Shown here piece after piece: positions 34,090 through 43,370 of a DNA stretch of 64,000 bases; position 1 is the stretch's first letter; each line of letters starts with the position of its first letter. The stretch comes from an uncultured Alphaproteobacteria bacterium. Lineage in GTDB: Bacteria; Pseudomonadota; Alphaproteobacteria; GCA-2731375. Location: NCBI GenBank assembly GCA_951812805.1, contig CATOSZ010000002.1, positions 269,111 to 333,110 on the forward strand. Direction: 5' to 3'. The notes under the pieces were generated by a model. That model saw nothing but the letters and a program-made list of their open reading frames with translations, did not search any database and had not been told where the DNA came from. The translations under genes and the position numbers were made by a program.

Positions 34090-35825
34090 GCTCTCCATCG
34101 GGCCGCGTCGGTGCGCGGCGCCGCGGCCATGACGCGATCGATAGCGGCGAACAGCAGACGGGGATCGATCGGCTTGCAGACGTAGTCGGTCATCCCTGCC
34201 GCCAGATAGCTCTCCCGGTCGCCGCGCATCGCGTTGGCGGTTAGCGCGATGATCGGAACCCCCGCCCCCCAGGGCGACAAGGCGCGGATCTTCCGGGTCG
34301 CCTCCATCCCGTCCATCTCGGGCATCTGGATATCCATCAGGATCAGATCGAAACGGGCTCGCGATACCGCCGCCAGCGCCGCGGCGCCGGTTTCGACCAA
34401 CTCGATCCGGCAGCCCGTTTTCGCCAGCATGGCCCGCAAGACCGTCTGGTTGACCCGGTTGTCCTCGGCCACGAGGACGCGAAGCGGTGCGGCGCGATCC
34501 CGGGGCCCGCTATCGGCCCCGCGCGCGTTCGCCGGCACGTCGTCGCCGTCGGGCTCGATCTCGCCCCGGCGGCAACGCAGGGTGAACCAGAACGTCGAGC
34601 CTCGGCCCGGCGCGCTGTCGACGCCGATGCCGCCGCCCATGAGGTCGACCAGCTGGCGGCAGATCGCCAGCCCCAGGCCGGTACCACCGTATCGACGCGT
34701 CGTCGCACCGTCGGCCTGGGTGAAGGCCGAAAAAACCCTCGATTGCGTCTCCGGCGTCATGCCGATACCGCTGTCCGTGACGCTGAAGCGCAACGCGACA
34801 TCGCCGCCGGTGCAAATCCGCTGCGACACAGCGAGGGTGACGCCGCCCGTCTCGGTAAACTTGGCCGCATTGCCGATCAAGTTCATCAGGACCTGCCTGA
34901 CGCGGGTCGGATCTCCCTCCAGCGCCGCGACCAGGTCCACCGGCGTCTCCACGGTGAAGCTCAGATCCTTGGCGTGCAGTTGCGGCGTCCAGAATGCCGC
35001 GAGTGAGTCCAGCAGGTCGGCGAGGGAAAAGTCCAGCTGCTCGAGGTCCAGGCGGCCGGCCTCGATCTTCGAGAGGTCGAGAATATCGTTCAGGAGCGTC
35101 AGCAGCGTTTCGCCCGAATGCTCGATCGTCGTGATCTGTTCGCGCTGCTCGGCGGAAAGCGCCGCGTCCAGCAGGACCCGGGCCATGCCCAGAATACCGT
35201 TCATCGGCGTGCGGATCTCGTGGCTCATGGTCGCGAGGAATTCGGACTTGGCCCGACTTGCGGCCTCGGCCGCCTCCTTGGCGCCCAGCAGGGCCTCCTC
35301 CATCTCCTTGCGGGCGGTTATGTCGACGACCACGCCGCCGAGGCCGGTGATCTCTCCCTCGCCGTCGCGCAACGGGAATTTCACGGCGAGCATCGTGCGC
35401 GGCTTGTCGTCGACGACGACGTCGACCTCGCCCTGCGTGACCTTGCCCGACGCCACGACCTCGCGATCCTGCGCAGCGATTACGTCGGCGACCTCGGGCG
35501 GGAAGAGATCGTGCGGCGACTTGCCGGTGATGTCGGTGATGCCCGGCGGGCAGCGCTTCATGAACTCGCGGCTCACCACGATGTAGCGGCCGTCCAGGTC
35601 CTTCAAGCCGATCTCGGCCGGGGCGTGGTCCAGGATCGCCTTCAGGTTCGCTTCACTCTGCGCCAATTGCCGGCGCAAGTCGCGATTGATCCCCAGCAGC
35701 TCCGCTTCCCGCCGCCCGGTGGCGCGGCCGGCCGCAGGAACGACGGGGTCTGCGCCTGCCTTGTCCTCCTCGCCTACACGCCCTGACGACATTGTGATGT
35801 CCATTGGATCACTCGAGACGACCAT
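34044..35825 (-). CDS. hybrid sensor histidine kinase (PAS-HisKA-HATPase-REC), C-terminus altered by ISAs1
   Basis: The protein has about 593 residues, with no membrane segment. A PAS domain (about 58-175; AILDHAPAEIGLKDLDGRYI) is followed by HisKA with the phospho-His in MSHEIRTPMNGILGM, HATPase boxes NLIGNAAKFTE, DSGIGM and GGTGLGLAICRQL, and a receiver domain (LVAEDNRVNQ, phospho-Asp in LILMDIQMPEMDG, Lys in CKPIDP). It is a cytosolic hybrid kinase with unknown signal. ISAs1 entered near the stop: the native end ADSR and its TGA (32858-32860) lie beyond the element, and the current reading ends RAIAFQNLPRSDRR. All functional domains are kept. The start is uncertain (35792, 35804 or 35825). 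Confidence 0.88.
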   Translation of the reverse strand: MVVSSDPMDITMSSGRVGEEDKAGADPVVPAAGRATGRREAELLGINRDLRRQLAQSEANLKAILDHAPAEIGLKDLDGRYIVVSREFMKRCPPGITDITGKSPHDLFPPEVADVIAAQDREVVASGKVTQGEVDVVVDDKPRTMLAVKFPLRDGEGEITGLGGVVVDITARKEMEEALLGAKEAAEAASRAKSEFLATMSHEIRTPMNGILGMARVLLDAALSAEQREQITTIEHSGETLLTLLNDILDLSKIEAGRLDLEQLDFSLADLLDSLAAFWTPQLHAKDLSFTVETPVDLVAALEGDPTRVRQVLMNLIGNAAKFTETGGVTLAVSQRICTGGDVALRFSVTDSGIGMTPETQSRVFSAFTQADGATTRRYGGTGLGLAICRQLVDLMGGGIGVDSAPGRGSTFWFTLRCRRGEIEPDGDDVPANARGADSGPRDRAAPLRVLVAEDNRVNQTVLRAMLAKTGCRIELVETGAAALAAVSRARFDLILMDIQMPEMDGMEATRKIRALSPWGAGVPIIALTANAMRGDRESYLAAGMTDYVCKPIDPRLLFAAIDRVMAAAPRTDAARWRARAIAFQNLPRSDRR

Positions 35826-35872
35826 TGTTCCAGGAACTCGTGCCGATATGGTTAATCCGTCCGGCGGGCGGA

Positions 35873-37081
35873 TCAAGACCTGCCGATCAGCTCGGCCAGT
35901 CGGGCGCGGCAGGCAGCGTGATCGGGCGCGAAATGTCGGTCGATCCACCAGTCCTCCACGGCGTGCAACAGGCGCCCGATTTCCGGCCCCCCCTCGACGC
36001 CGAGGTTCCGCGCATCGCGCCCGGTGAGCGGGAAGGGCGGCGGCGGGTCGTCCAATGCGATGCCGAGCGCCCGGCCGGCGCCGGCGAGGCGCGCGAGGTC
36101 GGCCGCGCGCCCGGCGCCGAGGCGATGGGCGAGGCGGCGGATCTCGTGCCGCCCGGCGCGCGCGCCGATCCGGTTCCCGGGCGTTACGAGGTCGAGCAAG
36201 CGATCACGCTCGCGGTTCGAGAAGCGCAGACGCGCGTGCAAGCGCTGCACCGCCTCCGGGTCCTGCTTGTCGAGCAAGGCCGCGAGCCGCAACACCGGGT
36301 CCGCCGGCACGGCTTCGTGCCGGCGCAGGCGGGCGAGGGCGGCGAAGTCCAGCGGACCCGGCACGACCTCCACCATCAGGCCGAGGCGGATCATGGTGCG
36401 GAGCGTGCGGGCCGGTCGCGGCGCCGCAAGCAGTTTCAAGAGCTCGATCCGGATCCGCTCCCCCGACAGGCGATGCAAGGTGCCGGCGGCCCGCGCGCAG
36501 GCCGCCCGCGCGGCCGGATCGGCCCGGCCGCGACCGTAACGGGCGTGAAAGCGAAAGTAGCGCAGGACCCGCAGGCGGTCCTCTTCGATGCGCGCGTCGG
36601 CGTCACCGACGAAGCGGACCCGGCCATGGGCCAGGTCCTCGATCCCGTCGAACCAGTCGTATACCCGCCCCGCCGCGTCGGCATAGAGGGCGTTCATGGT
36701 GAAGTCGCGCCGCGCCGCGTCGCCGCGCCAGTCGTCGGTATAGGCGACCGTGGCATGTCGCCCATCGGTCTCGACATCGAGGCGGAGCGTCGTCACCTCG
36801 AAGGGCTGGTGCCGGCAGACCGCCGTCACCGTGCCGTGCTTCAGGCCGGTCGGGACCACCTTGATGCCGGCCGCCTCCAGCCGTCGCACGTTGCCCTCCG
36901 GCTGGCCCGTCGTGGCGATGTCGATGTCGGCGACCGGCCGGCCGGCGAGCGTGTCGCGCACGCAACCGCCGACGAAGCGAGCGACCGCGCCATCCGCCTC
37001 CAGGGCGGTGAGCACGGCATGGGTCGCCGGCGCGGTCATCCAGGCGGGCGGAGCGATCCGCTCGGTTCTGGGGCCGGCCAT
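35873..37081 (-). CDS. cca: CCA tRNA nucleotidyltransferase / poly(A) polymerase family
   Basis: The 402-residue class II nucleotidyltransferase has FVGGCVRDTLAGRPVADIDIA with the two catalytic Asp, RRDFTMNALYADAAG, IEEDRLRVLRYFRFHARYG and a C-terminal helical body. It adds or repairs the 3' CCA of tRNA. The start MAGPRTERIAPPAW at 37081 was chosen because it is 8 nt after the DUF6111 stop and homology starts shortly after; MTAPATHAVL further in is also possible. Confidence 0.92.
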   Translation of the reverse strand: MAGPRTERIAPPAWMTAPATHAVLTALEADGAVARFVGGCVRDTLAGRPVADIDIATTGQPEGNVRRLEAAGIKVVPTGLKHGTVTAVCRHQPFEVTTLRLDVETDGRHATVAYTDDWRGDAARRDFTMNALYADAAGRVYDWFDGIEDLAHGRVRFVGDADARIEEDRLRVLRYFRFHARYGRGRADPAARAACARAAGTLHRLSGERIRIELLKLLAAPRPARTLRTMIRLGLMVEVVPGPLDFAALARLRRHEAVPADPVLRLAALLDKQDPEAVQRLHARLRFSNRERDRLLDLVTPGNRIGARAGRHEIRRLAHRLGAGRAADLARLAGAGRALGIALDDPPPPFPLTGRDARNLGVEGGPEIGRLLHAVEDWWIDRHFAPDHAACRARLAELIGRS

Positions 37082-37088
37082 GGTCCGG

Positions 37089-37352
37089 CTACTCGAACCG
37101 GCCGGGGACGATCTCCCCCTCTTCGTTGGTATAGGCCGGGACGTAGGTACTGCCGGGCGCCCCGCTCTCGAAGGCGCCGAGCCCGAACAGCGCCAACGCC
37201 GAGAGCGCGATACCACCGAGCAGCAAGCCGAGGATCGGCGCATCGCTCCACACCCGTCCTTCCGCCGCCGCCCGGCCGCGCGCCTTCATATAGGCGAACC
37301 ACAAAACGAACGGCAGCGCCAGGAGCAGCAGATGCAACAAAATCCGAGCCAT
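37089..37352 (-). CDS. DUF6111 family small membrane protein
   Basis: The 87-residue protein has two predicted membrane helices (ILLHLLLLALPFVLWFAYM and DAPILGLLLGGIALSALALFG) and a C-terminal YVPAYTNEEGEIVPGRF tail, matching a small alphaproteobacterial family found beside cca. The function is unknown. It sits between the Nudix gene and cca in one minus-strand operon. Confidence 0.8.
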   Translation of the reverse strand: MARILLHLLLLALPFVLWFAYMKARGRAAAEGRVWSDAPILGLLLGGIALSALALFGLGAFESGAPGSTYVPAYTNEEGEIVPGRFE

Positions 37353-37364
37353 CGCAATGCCCCT

Positions 37365-37994
37365 TCAGAGCAGATCGTGGGCGCGGCGATAGAGATTCAT
37401 CAACATCCCCGCCGTTGCGCCCCAGATGTAAAAGCCGTTGTAGGGCATGGCGAAATACCGCCGGGTCCGCCCATTGTGTTCGCGCTGGTGGCGCTGGTGG
37501 TTGGTCGGATCGAAAATGAAGGAGAGCGGCACCTCGAAGGACTCCGCCACCTCGTAGGCGTCCAGTTTCAAGGTGAAACCCGGCCGCACGAAGCCGACCA
37601 CCGGCGTAATGTGGAAACCGGTCCCGGTCTCGTAGCCGTCGAGATAGCCGGCGATTTCGACATGGTCGCGGCGCAGGCCGATCTCCTCTTCCGTCTCGCG
37701 CAGCGCGGTGTCGATCGGTCCGCGGTCGTGGTCCTCGACCCGCCCGCCGGGAAAACTCACCTGACCGGCATGGGTCCGCAGGTGTTCGGTGCGCTGGGTC
37801 AGCAGCACCGTGAGGCCGTCGCCATGCTCGACCAGGGGCACCAGCACGGCGGCGGGACGCAGCACGCTGTCGGGATCGCGCCAATCGTTGATTTCGGCAT
37901 CGAGATCGCTGTCACCCGCGCCGGCCTCCAGGCCGGGCGCGTGGGCGAGAATGCGGCTTTCGATGCGTCGCCGGGTCGTCGTGTCATTCGGCAC
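37365..37994 (-). CDS. Nudix hydrolase, probable CoA pyrophosphatase
   Basis: The protein has 209 residues with VLVPLVEHGDGLTVLLTQRT, then QVSFPGGRVEDHDRGP and the full Nudix box GRVEDHDRGPIDTALRETEE. The UPF0035-like SFPGG pattern is typical of NUDT7/8-type CoA pyrophosphatases, which cleave CoA to 4'-phosphopantetheine. The likely start is a GTG at 37994 (VPNDTTTRRRIESRIL); no ATG fits better. It lies directly after the DUF1285 gene. Confidence 0.85.
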   Translation of the reverse strand: MPNDTTTRRRIESRILAHAPGLEAGAGDSDLDAEINDWRDPDSVLRPAAVLVPLVEHGDGLTVLLTQRTEHLRTHAGQVSFPGGRVEDHDRGPIDTALRETEEEIGLRRDHVEIAGYLDGYETGTGFHITPVVGFVRPGFTLKLDAYEVAESFEVPLSFIFDPTNHQRHQREHNGRTRRYFAMPYNGFYIWGATAGMLMNLYRRAHDLL

Positions 37995-37998
37995 GGAA

Positions 37999-38586
37999 CT
38001 ACGCGTCCTCCAGCTCGGACATGGGGGCGAGGGGAAAGAACGCGCCGGCGCTCCATACCCCGAGATGGGGCTCGCCGGCCACCTCGGCCTCGACGCCGAG
38101 CTCGACCAGATCATAGAACACCGCCCGGGCGATGAGAGCCTCGAGCCCGCCGCGAACATGAACATAGGGCGAGGGCGTGTCATCCTCGGGGCCCGCGCGT
38201 TCCACCCGGATCGGGTGCGCCGGCCCGGCCATCACCTCGTCGCCGACGTTGGTGCGAAAGACCAGCACCTGTTCGGCCCCCGCGCCATGCGCCGTCATCT
38301 CCACGGCGAGAAACGGCGCGTCCTCGACCTCGATTCTCAGCTTTTCGACCGGTGTCACGAGATAGTGAGCGCCGTCCCCGTCGCGCCGCAGAATGGTGGA
38401 AAACAGCCGGACCATGCGGTCGCGGCGGATCGGCCGGCCCTCGTGGTACCAGGTCCCGTCGCGGGCGATCCGCATCTCGCTTTCGCCACAATTGTCGGGA
38501 TTCCATAGGTGCACCGGCGGCAGACCGCCGCTTTCGATCCGGGCCGCGATGGCCTCGGGATCCGGCGTGGGAGAATTCTGCGACAT
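37999..38586 (-). CDS. DUF1285 domain protein
   Basis: The 195-residue protein contains CGESEMRIARDGTWYHEGRP, IRRDRMVRLFSTILRRDGD, YLVTPVEKLRIEVEDAPF and VHVRGGLEALIARAVFYDLV, the hallmark strings of DUF1285. The function is unknown; the fold is cytosolic. It is the first gene of the minus-strand DUF1285-Nudix-DUF6111-cca operon and is divergent from the moxR gene. Confidence 0.88.
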   Translation of the reverse strand: MSQNSPTPDPEAIAARIESGGLPPVHLWNPDNCGESEMRIARDGTWYHEGRPIRRDRMVRLFSTILRRDGDGAHYLVTPVEKLRIEVEDAPFLAVEMTAHGAGAEQVLVFRTNVGDEVMAGPAHPIRVERAGPEDDTPSPYVHVRGGLEALIARAVFYDLVELGVEAEVAGEPHLGVWSAGAFFPLAPMSELEDA

Positions 38587-38703
38587 GGCGTTCACAAATG
38601 CGTCCCTGGGACTGATGAATTCTGGCCACCGACGGCGCGAGGCGTTACCTTCACCGGGCGCTCGCCTCGCGCGTCCCTTGGAATATAGACGATAATTGTG
38701 CCC

Positions 38704-39702
<999 letters not shown>

Positions 39703-39711
39703 GGCCGGCCG

Positions 39712-40626
39712 GTGGCGGACACCGCCGAAGCCGGGGGCGGCGGCCTGCGCCAGCGGGCCGAGCAACTCGCCCAGCCCCTGCCGCCGCTGCTCGTCGCCGC
39801 ACACCGAATCGCCAATACCGTCGCCCAGGGCGTGCACGGGCGCCGCCGGGTCGGCGCGGGCGAGAGTTTCTGGCAGTTCCGCCGCTACCAAGCGGGCGAT
39901 TCGGCGCCGCAGATCGACTGGCGCCAGTCGGCCAAGAGCCAGAAGGTCTTCGTCCGCGAGAACGAATGGGAGGCGGCGCAGAGCGTTTGGCTCTGGCGTG
40001 ATTCCTCGCCCTCGATGGACTATCGCTCGGACGGCGGGCCCAGCAGCAAGCGGGAGCGGGCGGACCTGCTGCTGCTGGCGCTGGCCGCACTGCTGGTTCG
40101 CGGCGGCGAGCGGGTCGCCCTGCTCGGCACCGGGGCCCGGCCGCGCACCGGGCGCGCGGCGCTCTCCCGGCTCGCCGCGGCCGTGTTGGCCGGCGACGGG
40201 CGCGGCATCGGCGGCGGCGACAGCCTGCCGGCGCGCGAACCCTTGCCCGGGCACGCGCAGCTGGTGGTGATCGGCGACCTGCTCTCGCCGCTCGACGAGC
40301 TCGAGGGTCTGATCAAGAGCTATGCGGCGGCGGGCGTCTTCGGCCACCTGCTGCAGGTGATCGACCCGGCGGAGGAGGATCTGCCGTTCCACGGCCGGGT
40401 GCGCTTCGAGGGGCCGGAGGCCGAGGGCGGCCTCACCGTCGGGCGGGTCGAGTCGCTGCGCGACGATTACCTGGCCCTGCTCGAGGACCGGCGGCACCGG
40501 CTTACCACGCTCGCCCATCGGATCGGCTGGACCATCACCCAGCACCGCACCGACCGGCCGCCGGAACTGGCGCTGCTGGCTCTGCACCAGGCGATTTCCG
40601 GGGCTTTCGGCCGGGTGACGTCATGA
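39712..40626 (+). CDS. DUF58 domain protein
   Basis: The 304-residue protein has the DUF58 core RRVGAGESFWQFRRYQAGD, PQIDWRQSAKSQKVFVRE and a VWA-like Asp-Ser motif (WRDSSPSMDY). Such proteins are encoded next to MoxR ATPases and are their probable substrates or partners. The start is a GTG at 39712, ten bases after the moxR stop. The stop overlaps the next gene by 4 nt. Confidence 0.9.
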   Translation: MADTAEAGGGGLRQRAEQLAQPLPPLLVAAHRIANTVAQGVHGRRRVGAGESFWQFRRYQAGDSAPQIDWRQSAKSQKVFVRENEWEAAQSVWLWRDSSPSMDYRSDGGPSSKRERADLLLLALAALLVRGGERVALLGTGARPRTGRAALSRLAAAVLAGDGRGIGGGDSLPAREPLPGHAQLVVIGDLLSPLDELEGLIKSYAAAGVFGHLLQVIDPAEEDLPFHGRVRFEGPEAEGGLTVGRVESLRDDYLALLEDRRHRLTTLAHRIGWTITQHRTDRPPELALLALHQAISGAFGRVTS

Positions 40627-43370
40627 CGCTCGGCCCGCTCGCCTTCCTCAATCCCTGGATGCTGCTGGCCTTGCTGGCGTTGCCGGCGATCTTCTGGCTG
40701 CTGCGCGTCACGCCGCCGAGCCCGCGCTTCGAAACCTTCCCCCCGGTCCGCCTGCTGATGAACCTCACCGCGACCGAGGAGACGCCGGCGGCGACGCCGC
40801 TGTGGCTGCTGTTGTTGCGCCTGGCGCTGGCGGCCCTGGTGATCCTGGCGCTGGCGCATCCGACCCTCGATCCCGAGGCGGATTTCACGGGCGAGGGGCC
40901 GCTGCTGATCGTCGTCGACGACGGCTGGGCCGCGGCCGACGACTGGGAGGGCCGCCTGGCCGCCATGGACGAGCTGCTGGTCCGGGCCGGACGCGCCGCC
41001 AAGCCGGTGATGATCCTGCCCACCGCGCCGATCGCCCGGGACGGCGAGGCCGGGCCGCCGGACCAGACCAGCGCGGCGGAAGCCCGCACCCGCCTGCGCG
41101 CCTTCGAGCCCAAGCCCTGGGACGTCGACCGGGCCCAGGCGCTCGCCCGGTTGAGCACGCTGACGCCGGAGGAGCCGCTCGACGTGGTCTGGCTCTCGGA
41201 CGGGGTCGACGACGGGGCGGGGAAGCGCCTCGGTGAGCGGTTGGCGGCGCTCGGCAGCCTGCAGGTCATGGCCGCCGACGAGGTCGGGGCCAAGGCGCTC
41301 GGCCGGCCGGACGCAGTCGCCGGCGGCGTGACGCTGAAGCTGCGGCGGGTCGCGACGGATCGGCCGGCGCAGGCCCGGGTCCTGGCGCTCGGCGAGGGGG
41401 GACGGATCCTAAGCGCGGGCGAGGCCGCCTTCGCGGCAGGCGCGGAAGCGGCGGAGGTGAACCTGCGTCTGCCGACGGAGATCCGCAACCGGGTCGACCG
41501 GCTGGTGGTGGAGGGCGAGGATTCGGCCGCCGCCGTGCTGCTGCTCGACGAACGCTGGCGTCGCCGTCCGATCGGCATCGATTCGGGCGCGGCCTCGGCG
41601 GAACGGGCGCAGCCGCTGCTGTCGAACAGCTATTACCTCGGCCGGGCCATGGCGCCGTTCGCCGAGATCGAGGAGGCGCCCCTGGCGGACCTGCTGGCCA
41701 GACCGCTGGCGATGATCGTGCTGGCGGACGTCGGCAGCCTGAAAGGCGGGGACGGCGAGACGGTCGCCGCCTGGGTCGCCAAGGGCGGCATGCTGGTGCG
41801 CTTCGCCGGGCCCCGGTTGGCGCAGAACGCCGACGAGCTGCTGCCGGTACGCCTGCGCGGCGGCGGGCGCACGCTCGGCGGCGCGCTCACCTGGACCAAA
41901 CCGGCCCGGCTCGCCGCCTTCGACGATTCCAGCCCCTTCCACGGCCTGCTCGTGCCGGACGACGTCCGCGTCGACCGCCAGGTCCTGGCGGAGCCGTCGC
42001 TCGAGCTCGACGCCAAGACCTGGGCGCGCCTGGCCGACGGCACGCCGCTCGTCACGGCCGAGCGGCGCGGCGAGGGCTGGCTGGTGCTGTTCCACACCAC
42101 CGCCAATACCAACTGGTCCAACCTGCCGATCTCCGGCCTCTTCGTCGACATGATGCGCCGCCTGCTGGCGCTCAGCCGCGGTGTCGCGGGCGAGGCCGGC
42201 GACCGGCTGTTGCCGCCGCTCGCCAGCCTCGACGGCCTCGGCCGGTTGGAAGGACCGGCGCGTGCCGCTGTGGCGATCCCGGCCAACGAAATCGACAAGA
42301 CCGCCGCGGGTCCGCGCCATCCGCCCGGCTACTACGGCACCGAGGAAAGCCGCCGCGCCCTCAACCTCGCGCGCGGCGGCGAGCCTCTCGTCGCCGTGCC
42401 GCCGGCGCCCGATGGGGCCCGTGTCACCGCCTTCACCCGGGCGGACGAGACGGATCTGAAACCCTGGCTGCTGCTGGCCGCCCTCGCCCTCGGGCTGATC
42501 GACGTGATCGCCGCGCTGGCCTTGCGCGGCGCGTTGCCGCGCGCCCTCGGCGCCAGAAGCGCCGCCGGCCTTCTGCTGGCCGGGCTGCTCGGCCTCGGCG
42601 CCATGGCGCCGGGAACGGCGCGGGCGCAAGTGAACGCGGAGGCGGACCGGCGCGCCCTGCACGCCACCGCCGAGACGCGCATCGCCCATGTGCTGACCGG
42701 CGACGAGGAAATCGACTCGCTCGCCCACGCCGGTCTCGTCGGTCTTTCCCAGATCCTGCGCCAGCGCACGTCGATCGAGGCGGACACGCCGCTTTCGGTC
42801 GATATCGAGAAGGACGAACTGGCCTTCTTCTCCCTGCTCTACTGGCCGATCTCAGCCACGCAGAAGCCGATCTCGGACGAAGCGGCGCGGCGCCTGAACG
42901 TCTTCATGAAGACCGGCGGCACGATCCTGTTCGATACCCGCGACGCGCAGATGGCGCTGCCCGCCCTCGGCCGGCGGGGGAGCGGGGCGGGCGGGCCGTT
43001 GCGCCGTCTGCTGCGCCGCCTCGACGTGCCGCCCCTGGTGCCTGTGCCGGACGAGCATGTGCTGACCAAGGCCTTTTATCTGATGCAAAGTTTCCCCGGC
43101 CGCTATGCCGGGCGCCGCCTCTGGGTCGAGCTGCCGCCGGGCGGGGTCAACGACGGCGTCGCCTCGGTCATCATCGGCGGCAACGACTGGGCCGCCGCCT
43201 GGGCGGTCGACGACCAGGGCCGCTATCTCGCCGCGGTGGTGCCGGGCGGTACCCGGCAGCGCGAGCTGGCCTACCGCTTCGGCGTCAACCTGATGATGTA
43301 TACGCTCACCGGCAACTATAAGGCCGACCAGGTGCATGTGCCGGCGATCCTGGAGCGGTTGGGCCAATGA
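40623..43370 (+). CDS. BatA-like / DUF4159 large membrane protein
   Basis: The 915-residue protein has an N-terminal BatA (aerotolerance) domain with two membrane helices (LAFLNPWMLLALLALPAIFW, LLLLRLALAALVILALAHP). A large VWA/glutamine-amidotransferase-like periplasmic region follows, then further helices around residues 615-670 (LLLAALALGLIDVIAALAL), and a C-terminal DUF4159 domain (TGGTILFDTRDAQMALP, HVLTKAFYLMQSFPGRYAG, GGNDWAAAWAVDDQGRYL). Related genes occur with MoxR in many Gram-negatives. The role in envelope stress is inferred from Bat systems only. Confidence 0.88.
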   Translation: MTLGPLAFLNPWMLLALLALPAIFWLLRVTPPSPRFETFPPVRLLMNLTATEETPAATPLWLLLLRLALAALVILALAHPTLDPEADFTGEGPLLIVVDDGWAAADDWEGRLAAMDELLVRAGRAAKPVMILPTAPIARDGEAGPPDQTSAAEARTRLRAFEPKPWDVDRAQALARLSTLTPEEPLDVVWLSDGVDDGAGKRLGERLAALGSLQVMAADEVGAKALGRPDAVAGGVTLKLRRVATDRPAQARVLALGEGGRILSAGEAAFAAGAEAAEVNLRLPTEIRNRVDRLVVEGEDSAAAVLLLDERWRRRPIGIDSGAASAERAQPLLSNSYYLGRAMAPFAEIEEAPLADLLARPLAMIVLADVGSLKGGDGETVAAWVAKGGMLVRFAGPRLAQNADELLPVRLRGGGRTLGGALTWTKPARLAAFDDSSPFHGLLVPDDVRVDRQVLAEPSLELDAKTWARLADGTPLVTAERRGEGWLVLFHTTANTNWSNLPISGLFVDMMRRLLALSRGVAGEAGDRLLPPLASLDGLGRLEGPARAAVAIPANEIDKTAAGPRHPPGYYGTEESRRALNLARGGEPLVAVPPAPDGARVTAFTRADETDLKPWLLLAALALGLIDVIAALALRGALPRALGARSAAGLLLAGLLGLGAMAPGTARAQVNAEADRRALHATAETRIAHVLTGDEEIDSLAHAGLVGLSQILRQRTSIEADTPLSVDIEKDELAFFSLLYWPISATQKPISDEAARRLNVFMKTGGTILFDTRDAQMALPALGRRGSGAGGPLRRLLRRLDVPPLVPVPDEHVLTKAFYLMQSFPGRYAGRRLWVELPPGGVNDGVASVIIGGNDWAAAWAVDDQGRYLAAVVPGGTRQRELAYRFGVNLMMYTLTGNYKADQVHVPAILERLGQ

